The notes beneath the pieces were generated by a model that worked only from the letters and a program-made list of their open reading frames with translations, did not search any database and had not been told where the DNA came from. From contig NYTH01000028.1 of NCBI GenBank assembly GCA_002683405.1, forward strand, positions 186,001-250,000: a stretch of DNA of 64,000 bases. Reading direction: 5' to 3'. The position numbers and the translations under genes were made by a program. The stretch comes from Salinisphaeraceae bacterium. GTDB lineage: Bacteria; Pseudomonadota; Gammaproteobacteria; Nevskiales; Salinisphaeraceae. This document shows, in pieces, positions 52,205-60,423 of the stretch. Numbering within the stretch: position 1 is the first letter of the stretch; each line of letters opens with the position of its first letter.

Positions 52205-53107
52205 ATGAAAAACCAGTGGCAGATCGGTGAGGTGACCATCACCCGCATCATGGAGCTGGGTGACGTGCCCTTCCCCGCCGAGGTCCTGTTCATGAACTAC
52301 GACCCCGACGACCTCGCCGCCCAGGAGTGGATGCGTCCGCACCACCTGGACGACGACAACAATCCCGTCCTGTCGGTGCATACCTTCGTGGTGAAGACGC
52401 CGGACAAAACGATTCTGGTGGATACCTGCACCGGCAACGACAAGCCCCGCATGGGCGAGCTGTTCAACCAGCTGCAGACGAATTACCTCGAGGCCATCGC
52501 GCAGGCGGGCGCAGCCCGGGAAAACGTTGATCTGGTCCTGTGCACGCATCTGCACCTGGACCACGTTGGCTGGAACACGCATCTGGTCGATGGCGAGTGG
52601 GTGCCCACCTTCCCCAACGCCACCTATCTGTTCGGGCGCAAGGAATGGGCTCATTGGGAGGCGAACAAGGATATCGAAGTCGAGGAAGGCGCCACCGGCG
52701 AGGCGAGCCCCATCGTCAACGCCAGCGCAGTCATTCACGACTCGGTCATCCCGGTGGTCGAGGCCGGTCTGCATCAGCTGGTGGAGACCGATCATCAGGT
52801 CTGCCCGGAGGTGCGGCTTGAAGCGACGCCGGGCCACACGCCAGGACACGTGAGCGTGCACATCGAGTCGGACGGCGAACACGCCATCATCTCCGGCGAC
52901 ATGCTGCACAGCCCCTACCAGATGGCGCGGCCGGACGTGGGCGTGTCGTTCGATTCCGATGGCCCCGAAGCCGCCCGCACGCGGCGCTGGTTCTTCGACA
53001 AGTACGCCGACCAGCCCATCCTGTTCCTGGGTACGCATTTCGCTACCCCGACGGGCGGTCGGCTGGTCAGTCACGAGGGAAGCTGGCGATTCGAGCCGCA
53101 ATCCTGA
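52205..53107 (+). CDS. Metallo-beta-lactamase-fold hydrolase (lactonase-like)
   Basis: A 300-residue MBL-fold protein: THLHLDHVGWNT carries the HxHxDH zinc motif, TPGHTPGHVSVHI the third His, SGDMLHSP the bridging Asp. The region resembles AHL lactonases (AiiA-like branch), so opening of a lactone is the natural guess; this would suit a BVMO-derived product. A strong AAGGAG precedes ATG 52205, 11 bases after the ligase stop. Confidence 0.8.
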   Translation: MKNQWQIGEVTITRIMELGDVPFPAEVLFMNYDPDDLAAQEWMRPHHLDDDNNPVLSVHTFVVKTPDKTILVDTCTGNDKPRMGELFNQLQTNYLEAIAQAGAARENVDLVLCTHLHLDHVGWNTHLVDGEWVPTFPNATYLFGRKEWAHWEANKDIEVEEGATGEASPIVNASAVIHDSVIPVVEAGLHQLVETDHQVCPEVRLEATPGHTPGHVSVHIESDGEHAIISGDMLHSPYQMARPDVGVSFDSDGPEAARTRRWFFDKYADQPILFLGTHFATPTGGRLVSHEGSWRFEPQS

Positions 53108-53217
53108 TACGCCCTCGTCCGGCGGGTGAGCGTCGTTATTGATCAGGCCTTTAAACGGTACGATTTTCGGATCAATAAGCGGCCCATGGATGTGCCGCTG
53201 GCAAGCGCAGCGCAACG

Positions 53218-53285
53218 CCGCTTATTCGCGGACATGCGCCGCGAATAAGCGGGTAAACAGTAGTACAGGAAAGACTACTGTTTAC
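53218..53285. terminator. Two consecutive perfect hairpins between convergent genes
   Basis: CCGCTTATTCGCGG pairs perfectly with 53239-53252 (14 bp, 7-base loop), and GTAAACAGTAGT (53253-53264) pairs perfectly with 53274-53285 (12 bp, 9-base loop). They abut directly. They lie between the converging lactonase and WYL genes and could stop transcription from both sides. Confidence 0.6.
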
Positions 53286-53293
53286 GTTCCGAA

Positions 53294-54262
53294 TCAATGG
53301 TCGTACTGGCCGGCCGCCCGGGCAAGACGTTCGGCGACCGCCTCTCGCAGCGCGTCGGGCCCGGCGACTTCCACGTTGGGGCCGTGGGCGAGGATATCGC
53401 GCAGCAGTTCTTCGGCCCGGGCGTAGGGCACGCACAGTTCGTAGCGGCCGTCCGCCAGCCAGGCCGACGTCTGGTCCGGGTGCCAGGTTTCATCGGCCAC
53501 CCAGCGGGCCGCCTCCGGCGTAAAGCGCAACACCGCGGTGGCGGCCGGCTTGCCGGCGAAGATGCCGTAGCTGGAGCCGAGCTCGTCGTCCAGCGAGGCT
53601 TCGGGCAGCTCATGCGCCGCGCCGTCCAGGCTCCGGGCGGCCTGAATGCGGTCCAGCGCAAAGGTGCGCAGACCCTTGGCGCGATGACACCAGGCGTCCA
53701 GATACCAGTTGTCGCGGTAATAGGTCAGTCGCTGGGGCGAGATCTCGCGCGTATCCAGCGCATCGCGAATGCGGCCGTGGTAGCCGATTTCCAGCCGTCG
53801 CCGCGCCGCCAGGGCGCCGGCCACGGTGCGGAAATGCTCACCGGCCGGGCGGGCGGACGCACGGATCACCTTCACCCGCCGCGCCAGCTCGCCGGTACCC
53901 AGCTGCTGGCCCTGCAGAATATCCTCCAGCCGCTTGCGGATGGGCGCCAATTCGCGTTCCAGCAGACCCGGCTGGGTGGACTCGAGCAGCTGCTCCATGA
54001 CCAGCAGCGAGACGATTTCCGACTCGTTGAACCACAGCCCCGGCAGCTCGAAGCGCGCCTCGGGGGCATCGGCATAGACGTAGCCGTTGTACTCCCGGTC
54101 GTACTCGATGGGCGCGTCCAGATACAGCCGCATGTCGCGGATGATCCGCTTGATGGTCGCCGGCGAGCACTCCAGCCGCTCCTCCAATGACTTCTTGGAC
54201 ACCGGCCTGCGGGCGGACGAAAGCTCCTTGTGCAGGGCGTAGATGCGATCGAAGAGATTCAT
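53294..54262 (-). CDS. WYL-domain transcriptional regulator (YafY family)
   Basis: A 322-residue protein: N-terminal HTH (RPVSKKSLEERLECSPATIK) followed by a linker, a WYL-like domain (TYYRDNWYLDAWCHRAKGLR, typical of the WYL core) and a C-terminal WCX extension. WYL proteins sense nucleic-acid or small ligands and often regulate stress, defence or metabolism. The gene is followed, on the same strand, six bases upstream of its start, by the serine hydrolase gene end, so the two may be one transcript. Confidence 0.85.
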   Translation of the reverse strand: MNLFDRIYALHKELSSARRPVSKKSLEERLECSPATIKRIIRDMRLYLDAPIEYDREYNGYVYADAPEARFELPGLWFNESEIVSLLVMEQLLESTQPGLLERELAPIRKRLEDILQGQQLGTGELARRVKVIRASARPAGEHFRTVAGALAARRRLEIGYHGRIRDALDTREISPQRLTYYRDNWYLDAWCHRAKGLRTFALDRIQAARSLDGAAHELPEASLDDELGSSYGIFAGKPAATAVLRFTPEAARWVADETWHPDQTSAWLADGRYELCVPYARAEELLRDILAHGPNVEVAGPDALREAVAERLARAAGQYDH

Positions 54263-54268
54263 GATCGG

Positions 54269-55504
54269 CTAGTCGACAATCGCCTGATAGGCCGTCATCC
54301 GGAAGCTGTGCTGCACCATGTGGTAGCCGCTGGGCTGGAAGGCGGCAAGCTGAATGCCGATCATGTCTTCGGCCGGGTCGATCCAGAAATAGGTGCTGGC
54401 CGCGCCGGACCAGCCGTATTCGCCCACGCTGCCCAGGCTCATGCAGGAGCCCAGGTCCATGAGCACGCGAAAACCCAGGCCGTAGCCATAACCCGGCGCG
54501 GCGATACCGCCAATCTCGTAGGGCAGCAGCGCGATCGGCAGGTGGTTGGTGGTCATGGCTTCCAGGGTCTTGCGGCCGAGCAGGCGCGTGCCTTCCAGCT
54601 CGCCGTTACCCAGCATCATGCGGCAGAAGCGCAGATAATCGGCGGCGGTCGACACCAGGCCGTGGCCGCCGCGGTAGACGCCGTGATTCCGGGCTTCGAG
54701 CGCGTCCGTGGGGCCATCAATGCGCTCGTTACGGCCCTTCATGGCCTCGCCGAACCACTTCTCCATCGTCATGTCCGGCTCGAGCAGGGTGTGCGAGCCG
54801 TACTGGGCGCCGAAGCGATTCAGCTTGTCGGCGGGCACATGGAAGCCGGTATCCACCATGCCCAGCGGGCCCAGGATGTTGTCCTGCAGGAACTCGCCGA
54901 AAGGCTGGCCGGCAATCACCTCGACCAGACGCGCGACCACATCATGCGAAAAGCTGTAGCGCCACGCGGTGCCGGGCTGGAAGGCCAGCGGCATACTGGC
55001 CAGATGATCGACGAATTCGGCAAGCGGCGCGTTGGTGGACACGGCTGCGTTGCGGTAGCGCGCCTCGACTTCGCCGTAGGGCAGGAAGTGATAGCTCATG
55101 CCGGAGGTGTGGGTCAGCAGATCACGGATGTTCACCGGCCGCATGGGCTTGACCAGCGTATCGCGGCCGTTGTGCTCCATCAGTACCTTTGTGTCGGCAA
55201 AGGCCGGAATGTAGCGGGCCACCGGATCGAACAGCTGCGCGCGACCCTGTTCGATAAGCATCATCATGGCCACGCAGGTGATCGGCTTGGTCATGGAGAA
55301 GATGCGGAAGATGGAATCCGCGGCGAGCGGATTGTCGGTCTCCCGCTCCAGGAACCCGGCCACGTGCTGGTGGGCGATGGCGCCCCGGCGCCAGAGCAGG
55401 GTCTGCACGCCCGCCAGCCCATCGGGCCCCACGTGCTGCTCCACGGCGGGCCCGATTCTCTCCAGACGCGCCGGACACAGCCCCTGCGCCACATTCGTGG
55501 TCAT
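54269..55504 (-). CDS. Serine hydrolase, class C beta-lactamase fold (EstB-like)
   Basis: A 411-residue protein with the SxxK motif SMTK at 70-73, a YSxS motif (RYSFSHD) in place of the YxN tyrosine, and a C-terminal GYGYGLGF region. The fold is that of beta-lactamases and D,D-peptidases, but such proteins in degrader genomes are often esterases or lactonases. AGGAG precedes ATG 55504. It is the likely upstream partner of the WYL gene. Confidence 0.82.
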   Translation of the reverse strand: MTTNVAQGLCPARLERIGPAVEQHVGPDGLAGVQTLLWRRGAIAHQHVAGFLERETDNPLAADSIFRIFSMTKPITCVAMMMLIEQGRAQLFDPVARYIPAFADTKVLMEHNGRDTLVKPMRPVNIRDLLTHTSGMSYHFLPYGEVEARYRNAAVSTNAPLAEFVDHLASMPLAFQPGTAWRYSFSHDVVARLVEVIAGQPFGEFLQDNILGPLGMVDTGFHVPADKLNRFGAQYGSHTLLEPDMTMEKWFGEAMKGRNERIDGPTDALEARNHGVYRGGHGLVSTAADYLRFCRMMLGNGELEGTRLLGRKTLEAMTTNHLPIALLPYEIGGIAAPGYGYGLGFRVLMDLGSCMSLGSVGEYGWSGAASTYFWIDPAEDMIGIQLAAFQPSGYHMVQHSFRMTAYQAIVD

Positions 55505-55566
55505 GTTGCTCTCCTGCAAGATCCTGGCGCGAGCGTAGCAAACCGGGCCGGACACCCGGGGCCGGA

Positions 55567-57006
55567 CTACCGCGCCGCCTGACGCGGCAGCGCGTCCTCC
55601 CAGCCGCCCCCCAGGGCCTTGTAGACCGCCACCAGGGCAAGCACGCTCTCGGTCCGGCTGCTGGCCAGCGCATCCTGCGCTTCGAGCTTGCGGCGTTCGG
55701 CATCCAGCACCGCCAGGAAGCTGTCCACGCCGCTCTTGAACCGCAGCTGTGCCAGCTCGGCGGCCTTTTCGCTGGCCTGCGCCGCGATCTCCAGCTCGTC
55801 CTCGCGCTGGCGCGCCTGCTCGTAGCGCGTCATGGCGTTGCCGGCCTCTTCCAGAGCGCGCAGTACAGCCTGCTCGTAGGCGGCGAGATCGCCTTCCGCA
55901 TAGGCCTCGGCCGCCCGGATGCGGGCGCGGACCCGGCCCAGATCGAAGGCCGCCCAGGACAGCACCGGCCCGATGCTCCAGCGCTCGGAATCGGGCGTGC
56001 CGAAATCATCCGCGCTGGTGCTGAAGTAGCCCGCCGAGCCGAACAGCTCCACGCGCGGGAAGAGATCGGCCTTCTGCACGCCGATCTGCGCCGTGGAGGC
56101 GGCCAGCTGCTGCTCGACCGCGGCCACGTCGGGCCGCCTGCGAATCAGTTCGCCCGGCTCACCGATACGAATGGTCTCGGGCAGTTCCGGCAGATCCTTA
56201 GGCTGCGCCAGCCGGGCGCGAAGCTGCTCCGGCGCACGCCCTGTCAGCACGCCGATCCGGCGCGCCGCTCGCGCGACCTCGGTCCGCAGCCCGGGAATGA
56301 TGGCGCGGGTGCTGCGCAACTGGGCCGTCGCCTGCGAGACATCCAGGTCGTTGCCCCGGCCGCCGTCGCGTAGTGCCTGCGTCAGTTCGAGGCTGCGCGC
56401 CTGATTCGAGGCGTTCTCTTCGGCCACGGCCAGCCGCATCTGCGCGCCGCGCAGCTCGGCATAGCTGCGAGCCACCTCGGCAGTCACCGTCACCAGGGTG
56501 CTGCGCGCCTGTTCCAGCGAGCCGGTGTATTGCGCTTCCAGAATATCCACGGAGCGCCGCACCCGGCCGAAAAAGTCCAGTTCCCAGAAAGCGTCCAGGC
56601 CGGCATCGTAAAGCGTGCTGCGACGGTCGAAATTCAGACCCGCGGTGCTGGCCTGCTTCTGCCGCGTGACTTCGCCACTCGCCGACACGCTGGGGTACTG
56701 GTCAAACCGGCCCTCGCCCAGCAGGGCCCTTGCGGCGCGCACGTTGGACATGGCGATGCGCAGGTCGTGGTTGTGCGCGATGGCGTCACCCACCAGTTCA
56801 TCCAGCAGCGGGTCCCCCATGGACGCCCACCAGCGGACTTCCGTTTCACCGGCGTCGAGGAATACGACCGATTCCTCCGGCCATTGAGGCTCGGCTACCA
56901 CCTCGGGTCGCTGATGATCAGGCCCCAGGGCGCAGCCAGTCAGGATGAGCAGCGCGGCAGAAAAAAGGCTCCTGTTCAGCCACATCAGGGGAAAGCGTGA
57001 AAGCAT
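55567..57006 (-). CDS. NodT/OprM-type outer-membrane efflux lipoprotein
   Basis: A 479-residue RND outer-membrane factor: lipobox LTGCALGPDH (Cys near 25), two OEP repeats with long helices (ELVGDAIAHNHDLRIAMSNV, RIGEPGELIRRRPDVAAVEQ). The ALGPDHQRPEV start and RRPDV motif are typical of the NodT family. No RND pump or adaptor gene lies beside it, so it is an orphan duct. Confidence 0.88.
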   Translation of the reverse strand: MLSRFPLMWLNRSLFSAALLILTGCALGPDHQRPEVVAEPQWPEESVVFLDAGETEVRWWASMGDPLLDELVGDAIAHNHDLRIAMSNVRAARALLGEGRFDQYPSVSASGEVTRQKQASTAGLNFDRRSTLYDAGLDAFWELDFFGRVRRSVDILEAQYTGSLEQARSTLVTVTAEVARSYAELRGAQMRLAVAEENASNQARSLELTQALRDGGRGNDLDVSQATAQLRSTRAIIPGLRTEVARAARRIGVLTGRAPEQLRARLAQPKDLPELPETIRIGEPGELIRRRPDVAAVEQQLAASTAQIGVQKADLFPRVELFGSAGYFSTSADDFGTPDSERWSIGPVLSWAAFDLGRVRARIRAAEAYAEGDLAAYEQAVLRALEEAGNAMTRYEQARQREDELEIAAQASEKAAELAQLRFKSGVDSFLAVLDAERRKLEAQDALASSRTESVLALVAVYKALGGGWEDALPRQAAR

Positions 57007-57033
57007 GCCGGGTCCCGGTGCTTGAAACGTGAC

Positions 57034-57061
57034 AGGCCGGCGGACGCGAGTCCGCCGGCCT
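57034..57061 (-). terminator. Hairpin downstream of the EF-hand gene
   Basis: AGGCCGGCGGAC (57034-57045) pairs perfectly with 57050-57061 around a four-base loop. It lies about 45 bases after the EF-hand stop on the minus strand. The T-tract is weak, so termination may be incomplete and could feed the NodT gene. Confidence 0.5.
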
Positions 57062-57106
57062 TTGCGAGAAATGACGGGGCGATATTACGCGCCCCGAGAC
57101 GGGAAA

Positions 57107-57574
57107 TTAACCGTCCTTGCGATCCTTGCCGTGATGCTTGCCGTCCTTGTGGTGCTTGCGCATCTTCTTGTGGGCGGCCTTCAGCTCGTCGCGTGACAGT
57201 TCGCCATTGCCGTCGGCGTCGATCTTGTCGAAATGCTGGCCCATCCGGTCACCGGTTTCATCCACGGTCACCAGGCCGTCACCGTTAGCGTCCATATGCG
57301 AAAACATGCGCTCGGCGCGCTTGTTGGCCCGCTCGGAGGATCTGGCCTGCAGTTCTTCCAGGGTCACATGACCGTTGCCGTCCGCATCCATCTTCGCAAA
57401 GCGGGCTTCCCGCGCCTGGCTGATTTCTGCCTGACTCAGGCTGCCGTTGCCGTCACTGTCCATCATCTCGAAGTACTTGCCGCGCTCGTGGCCATCCTTG
57501 CCGGCGTGAGCGATTCCGGCGAAGCCGCCAAAAGTCATGGCCGCGGCGGTGGCGATTACGATCTGCTTTTTCAT
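57107..57574 (-). CDS. Periplasmic EF-hand calcium-binding protein
   Basis: A 155-residue protein with signal peptide MKKQIVIATAAAMTFGGFAG-IAHA and four EF-hand loops: DSDGNGSLSQAE, DADGNGHVTLEE, DANGDGLVTVDE, DADGNGELSRDE. Each has Asp at positions 1, 3 (or Asn/Asp at 5) and Glu at 12, so all should bind Ca2+. A basic His/Lys-rich tail (HHKDGKHHGKDRK) may bind other metals. AGGAG precedes ATG 57574. It is divergent from a two-component system. Confidence 0.88.
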   Translation of the reverse strand: MKKQIVIATAAAMTFGGFAGIAHAGKDGHERGKYFEMMDSDGNGSLSQAEISQAREARFAKMDADGNGHVTLEELQARSSERANKRAERMFSHMDANGDGLVTVDETGDRMGQHFDKIDADGNGELSRDELKAAHKKMRKHHKDGKHHGKDRKDG

Positions 57575-57653
57575 CTTCAAACTCCTGTGTGCTTGGGGTG
57601 CGCCCAGCATAGGCGCCGGCCGCGGCGAATCTGTGTCAGTCCACCGGGCTTTT

Positions 57654-57669
57654 TGTCGCACTCTGTCGC
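57654..57669. promoter_or_regulatory. Direct repeat TGTCGC-N4-TGTCGC in the EF-hand/response-regulator gap
   Basis: TGTCGC occurs at 57654-57659 and 57664-57669, a 10-bp period, in the 190-bp divergent region. OmpR-family regulators bind such direct repeats, so this could be the site of the adjacent response regulator. Nearby TTGTTACACATTGG is another candidate. Confidence 0.35.
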
Positions 57670-57764
57670 CGTCTGCCTGTTCGACACACTTTGTTACACA
57701 TTGGTTCGCCCGACCGGCGACCGGCGTCCTAACATAGCCGTCACCGCCCGGCCGCAGCACCCGC

Positions 57765-58487
57765 ATGAGCGAACAACCCCACCTGATCGTTGTCGATGAT
57801 CATCGCGATATCCGCGAAACGCTGGCGCGCTATCTGGGCCAGCACGGCTATCGGGTGCAGACGGCCGCCGACGGCCCGGCGCTGCGCCAGCTCATGCGTG
57901 CCGCCGCGGTCGATCTGGTGGTGCTGGATATCATGATGCCCGGCGAAGACGGCCTGAGCCTGTGCCGCTGGCTGCGCGAAAGCCACGCCGTACCGGTCAT
58001 TCTGCTGACCGCTGTCGCCGAGGACACCGACCGCATCGTGGGCCTGGAAATGGGCGCGGACGACTATGTGACCAAGCCGTTCAATCCGCGCGAGCTGCTG
58101 GCCCGCATCAAGGCGGTCCTGCGCCGGGCACAGAGCCTGCCGCCCCAGCGCAACACGGCCGCGTCACGAACGCTGCGCTTTGCCGGCTGGACGCTCGACA
58201 CCGCCGCCCAGACGCTCACCGACCGGGCGGGCGCCACCACCGACCTGAGCACCGGCGAGTTCCGCCTGCTCAACGCGTTTCTGGCTCATCCGGGCATGAC
58301 GCTGTCGCGCGATCAGCTGCTTGACCTCACGCGCGGCCGCGATGCCGAGGTGTACGACCGCAGCATCGACAATCAGGTCAGCCGGCTACGGCGCAAGATC
58401 GAGCCCGACCCCTCGCAGCCCACGCTCATCAAGACCGTCTGGGGCGGCGGCTATGCCTTCACCGCGCAACCCGAGCCGCTGGACTGA
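57765..58487 (+). CDS. OmpR-family response regulator
   Basis: A 240-residue protein: receiver domain with phosphoacceptor Asp55 (VVLDIMMPGEDG), Lys in YVTKPFNPRE, and a C-terminal winged-helix DNA-binding domain (TTDLSTGEFRLLNAFLAHPG, VYDRSIDNQVSRLRRKIEPD). It is followed by its sensor kinase; stop and start overlap (TGATG). Confidence 0.92.
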   Translation: MSEQPHLIVVDDHRDIRETLARYLGQHGYRVQTAADGPALRQLMRAAAVDLVVLDIMMPGEDGLSLCRWLRESHAVPVILLTAVAEDTDRIVGLEMGADDYVTKPFNPRELLARIKAVLRRAQSLPPQRNTAASRTLRFAGWTLDTAAQTLTDRAGATTDLSTGEFRLLNAFLAHPGMTLSRDQLLDLTRGRDAEVYDRSIDNQVSRLRRKIEPDPSQPTLIKTVWGGGYAFTAQPEPLD

Positions 58488-59815
58488 TGCGCCTGTGGCC
58501 CGACAGCCTCGCCAGCCGGCTGATTGCGCTGCTGCTGCTGGCCCTTGCGCTGGCCCAGGTGGTCAGCCTGCTGGTGTTCAGCCACGAGCGCGGCCGCGCC
58601 GCCGAACTGTCGGCCCGGCAATACGTTCAGAACCGCGTGGTAAGCACGGTCAACCTCCTGGCCGATACGCCCGCCGAGCAGCGACGGGCCGTGCTGCGGC
58701 GCGCGAACACGGCCGGCCTGCGGGTGCATCTGGCGCGCCAGCCGCGCCGCATCGGACCGCCGGAAACTGCCGAGGAGCGCGCGCTGGCCGGGCATCTGCG
58801 CGAGGCGCTGGGCGCGTCGGCCGGCGCCATCCACGTGCGGCTGCGTGGCGGCCGGGATGTCGACCGGCCGCTGATCGCCATCGCCGTCCAGCTGACCGAC
58901 GGCCCCTGGCTGCTGGCCGTCAAGATTCTGCGGGAGCCGCCGCCACAGTGGTCGGCAGCCAGCCTGCTCGCCCTGCTGCTGTCGGCCCTGTTCATCGTGG
59001 TGGCCGTGATTCTGGGCGTGCGCGGCATCACGGCGTCGCTGCGCCGGTTGAGCGACGCGGCCGACCAGCTGGGTCGAGGCGAACGCCTGCCGGCGCTGCC
59101 GGAAACCGGGCCGGCCGACCTGCGCCGCACCGCCGCCGCGTTCAATCGCATGCAGGCGCGGCTGGAACGGTTTCTGTCCGACCGCACTCGCATGCTGGCC
59201 GCGGTTTCGCACGACCTGCGCACCCCCATCACCGCGCTGCGGCTACGCGCCGAGTTCATCGAGGACGACGACAACCGCGCCCATATCCAGCAAACGCTGG
59301 ACGACATGCAGCGCATCACCGAAGCCACGCTTGATTTCGCGCGCAGCGAAACCGGCAGCGAAGCCAGCCAGAGCGTGAACCTGAGCGTGCTGATCGAGCG
59401 CCTTGCGAGCGACTATCACGCGATGGGGCACGACGTGTCCGTCAGCGCCCCCGGCGACGTGACGCTGACCTGCCGACGCAGCCTGATCACGCGGGCCCTG
59501 CGTAACCTGATCGACAACGCGCTAACCTATGGCGGGCGCGCGAAGCTGACGCTGAACGCCGGCGACAATGGGCTGGCCATTCACGTGGCGGACGCCGGGC
59601 CGGGCATCCCGGCTGCGGATCGCGAGCGGGTGTTCGATCCGTTCGTGCGGCTCGAGGGTTCGCGCAATGCCGAGACCGGCGGCGTGGGCCTGGGCCTGTC
59701 GATCGCGCGCGGCGCCGCGCGAGCGCACGGCGGCGATATCCGCTTTGTAGACGACCCCCACGACGGCTTTACGGTCGTGCTGAGCCTGCCGCGCGAGCAG
59801 ACGGGGTCAGGCTAG
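58487..59815 (+). CDS. Sensor histidine kinase
   Basis: A 442-residue membrane kinase: helices at about 11-31 and 158-178 flank a periplasmic sensor of about 125 residues, followed by HAMP, the phosphoacceptor His242 in MLAAVSHDLRTP, and the ATPase motifs NLIDNALTYGG, DAGPGIPAADRERVFDPF and GGVGLGLSI. It phosphorylates the adjacent OmpR-type regulator. Its neighbour is an EF-hand protein, so a metal-related signal is possible. The 3' end overlaps the convergent GNAT gene by nine bases. Confidence 0.9.
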   Translation: MRLWPDSLASRLIALLLLALALAQVVSLLVFSHERGRAAELSARQYVQNRVVSTVNLLADTPAEQRRAVLRRANTAGLRVHLARQPRRIGPPETAEERALAGHLREALGASAGAIHVRLRGGRDVDRPLIAIAVQLTDGPWLLAVKILREPPPQWSAASLLALLLSALFIVVAVILGVRGITASLRRLSDAADQLGRGERLPALPETGPADLRRTAAAFNRMQARLERFLSDRTRMLAAVSHDLRTPITALRLRAEFIEDDDNRAHIQQTLDDMQRITEATLDFARSETGSEASQSVNLSVLIERLASDYHAMGHDVSVSAPGDVTLTCRRSLITRALRNLIDNALTYGGRAKLTLNAGDNGLAIHVADAGPGIPAADRERVFDPFVRLEGSRNAETGGVGLGLSIARGAARAHGGDIRFVDDPHDGFTVVLSLPREQTGSG

Positions 59816-60412
59816 TGGCCGAACCCAAAAGGTCAGCGTTTTCTCTGTCTCCTGCGCCTGACCAATGTCCTGCCAGCGATAGCGGGCCCGCAGCGCCGGC
59901 TGCGGGCGGTAGCCGCGGCCCTGCCAGAAGCTGTCCAGCGGCCGGTAGTCGGCCGGACGCAGTGGATGATCCGGCGGCCGATCGACCGCGCAGAACAGGC
60001 AGTAGTCAAACCGGCCCAGCGAGCGCGCCCAGGCCTCGCGTTCGTCAAAGAAGCGATGCCCCAGACCACCGCCGCGATAGTCACCGAGCAGCAGCGATTC
60101 GCCGAAATAGAAGACCCTGTTCACGTCGAAGCCGGCGTCGGCCACTGGCTGTCTGAACGCCGGCTCCTCATCGGCCAGCGGCAGCGCCGTGGTGGCGCCA
60201 ACAACCTCGCCCGCATCACGCACCATGAAGGCGAGCGAATCGGGGGCCTCCACATAGGTCTGCAGGTAGGCCCGCTCGTAGCTCAGGTCGCCGTCGTACA
60301 GATAGGGGAAATCCTGGAAGACGTCGATTCGCAGCCGCGCCAGAGCGTCCACCACCGGCCGGATCGCCGCCCCGTGGCGACGCTCGAACTGCAGCTCATC
60401 CTTCGCCGTCAC
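59807..60412 (-). CDS. GNAT-family N-acetyltransferase
   Basis: A 201-residue protein with the acetyl-CoA motif LLLGDYRGGGLGHRFFDEREAWA (R-G-x-G-x-G/A type) and the preceding strand VFYFGESLLL. The start is taken as GTG 60412 (MTAKDELQFER); earlier starts would run into unrelated sequence upstream. The acetylated target is unknown. It is convergent with the kinase gene and downstream of the TonB receptor on the same strand. Confidence 0.75.
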   Translation of the reverse strand: MTAKDELQFERRHGAAIRPVVDALARLRIDVFQDFPYLYDGDLSYERAYLQTYVEAPDSLAFMVRDAGEVVGATTALPLADEEPAFRQPVADAGFDVNRVFYFGESLLLGDYRGGGLGHRFFDEREAWARSLGRFDYCLFCAVDRPPDHPLRPADYRPLDSFWQGRGYRPQPALRARYRWQDIGQAQETEKTLTFWVRPLA

Positions 60413-60423
60413 ACCCTGGCCGC

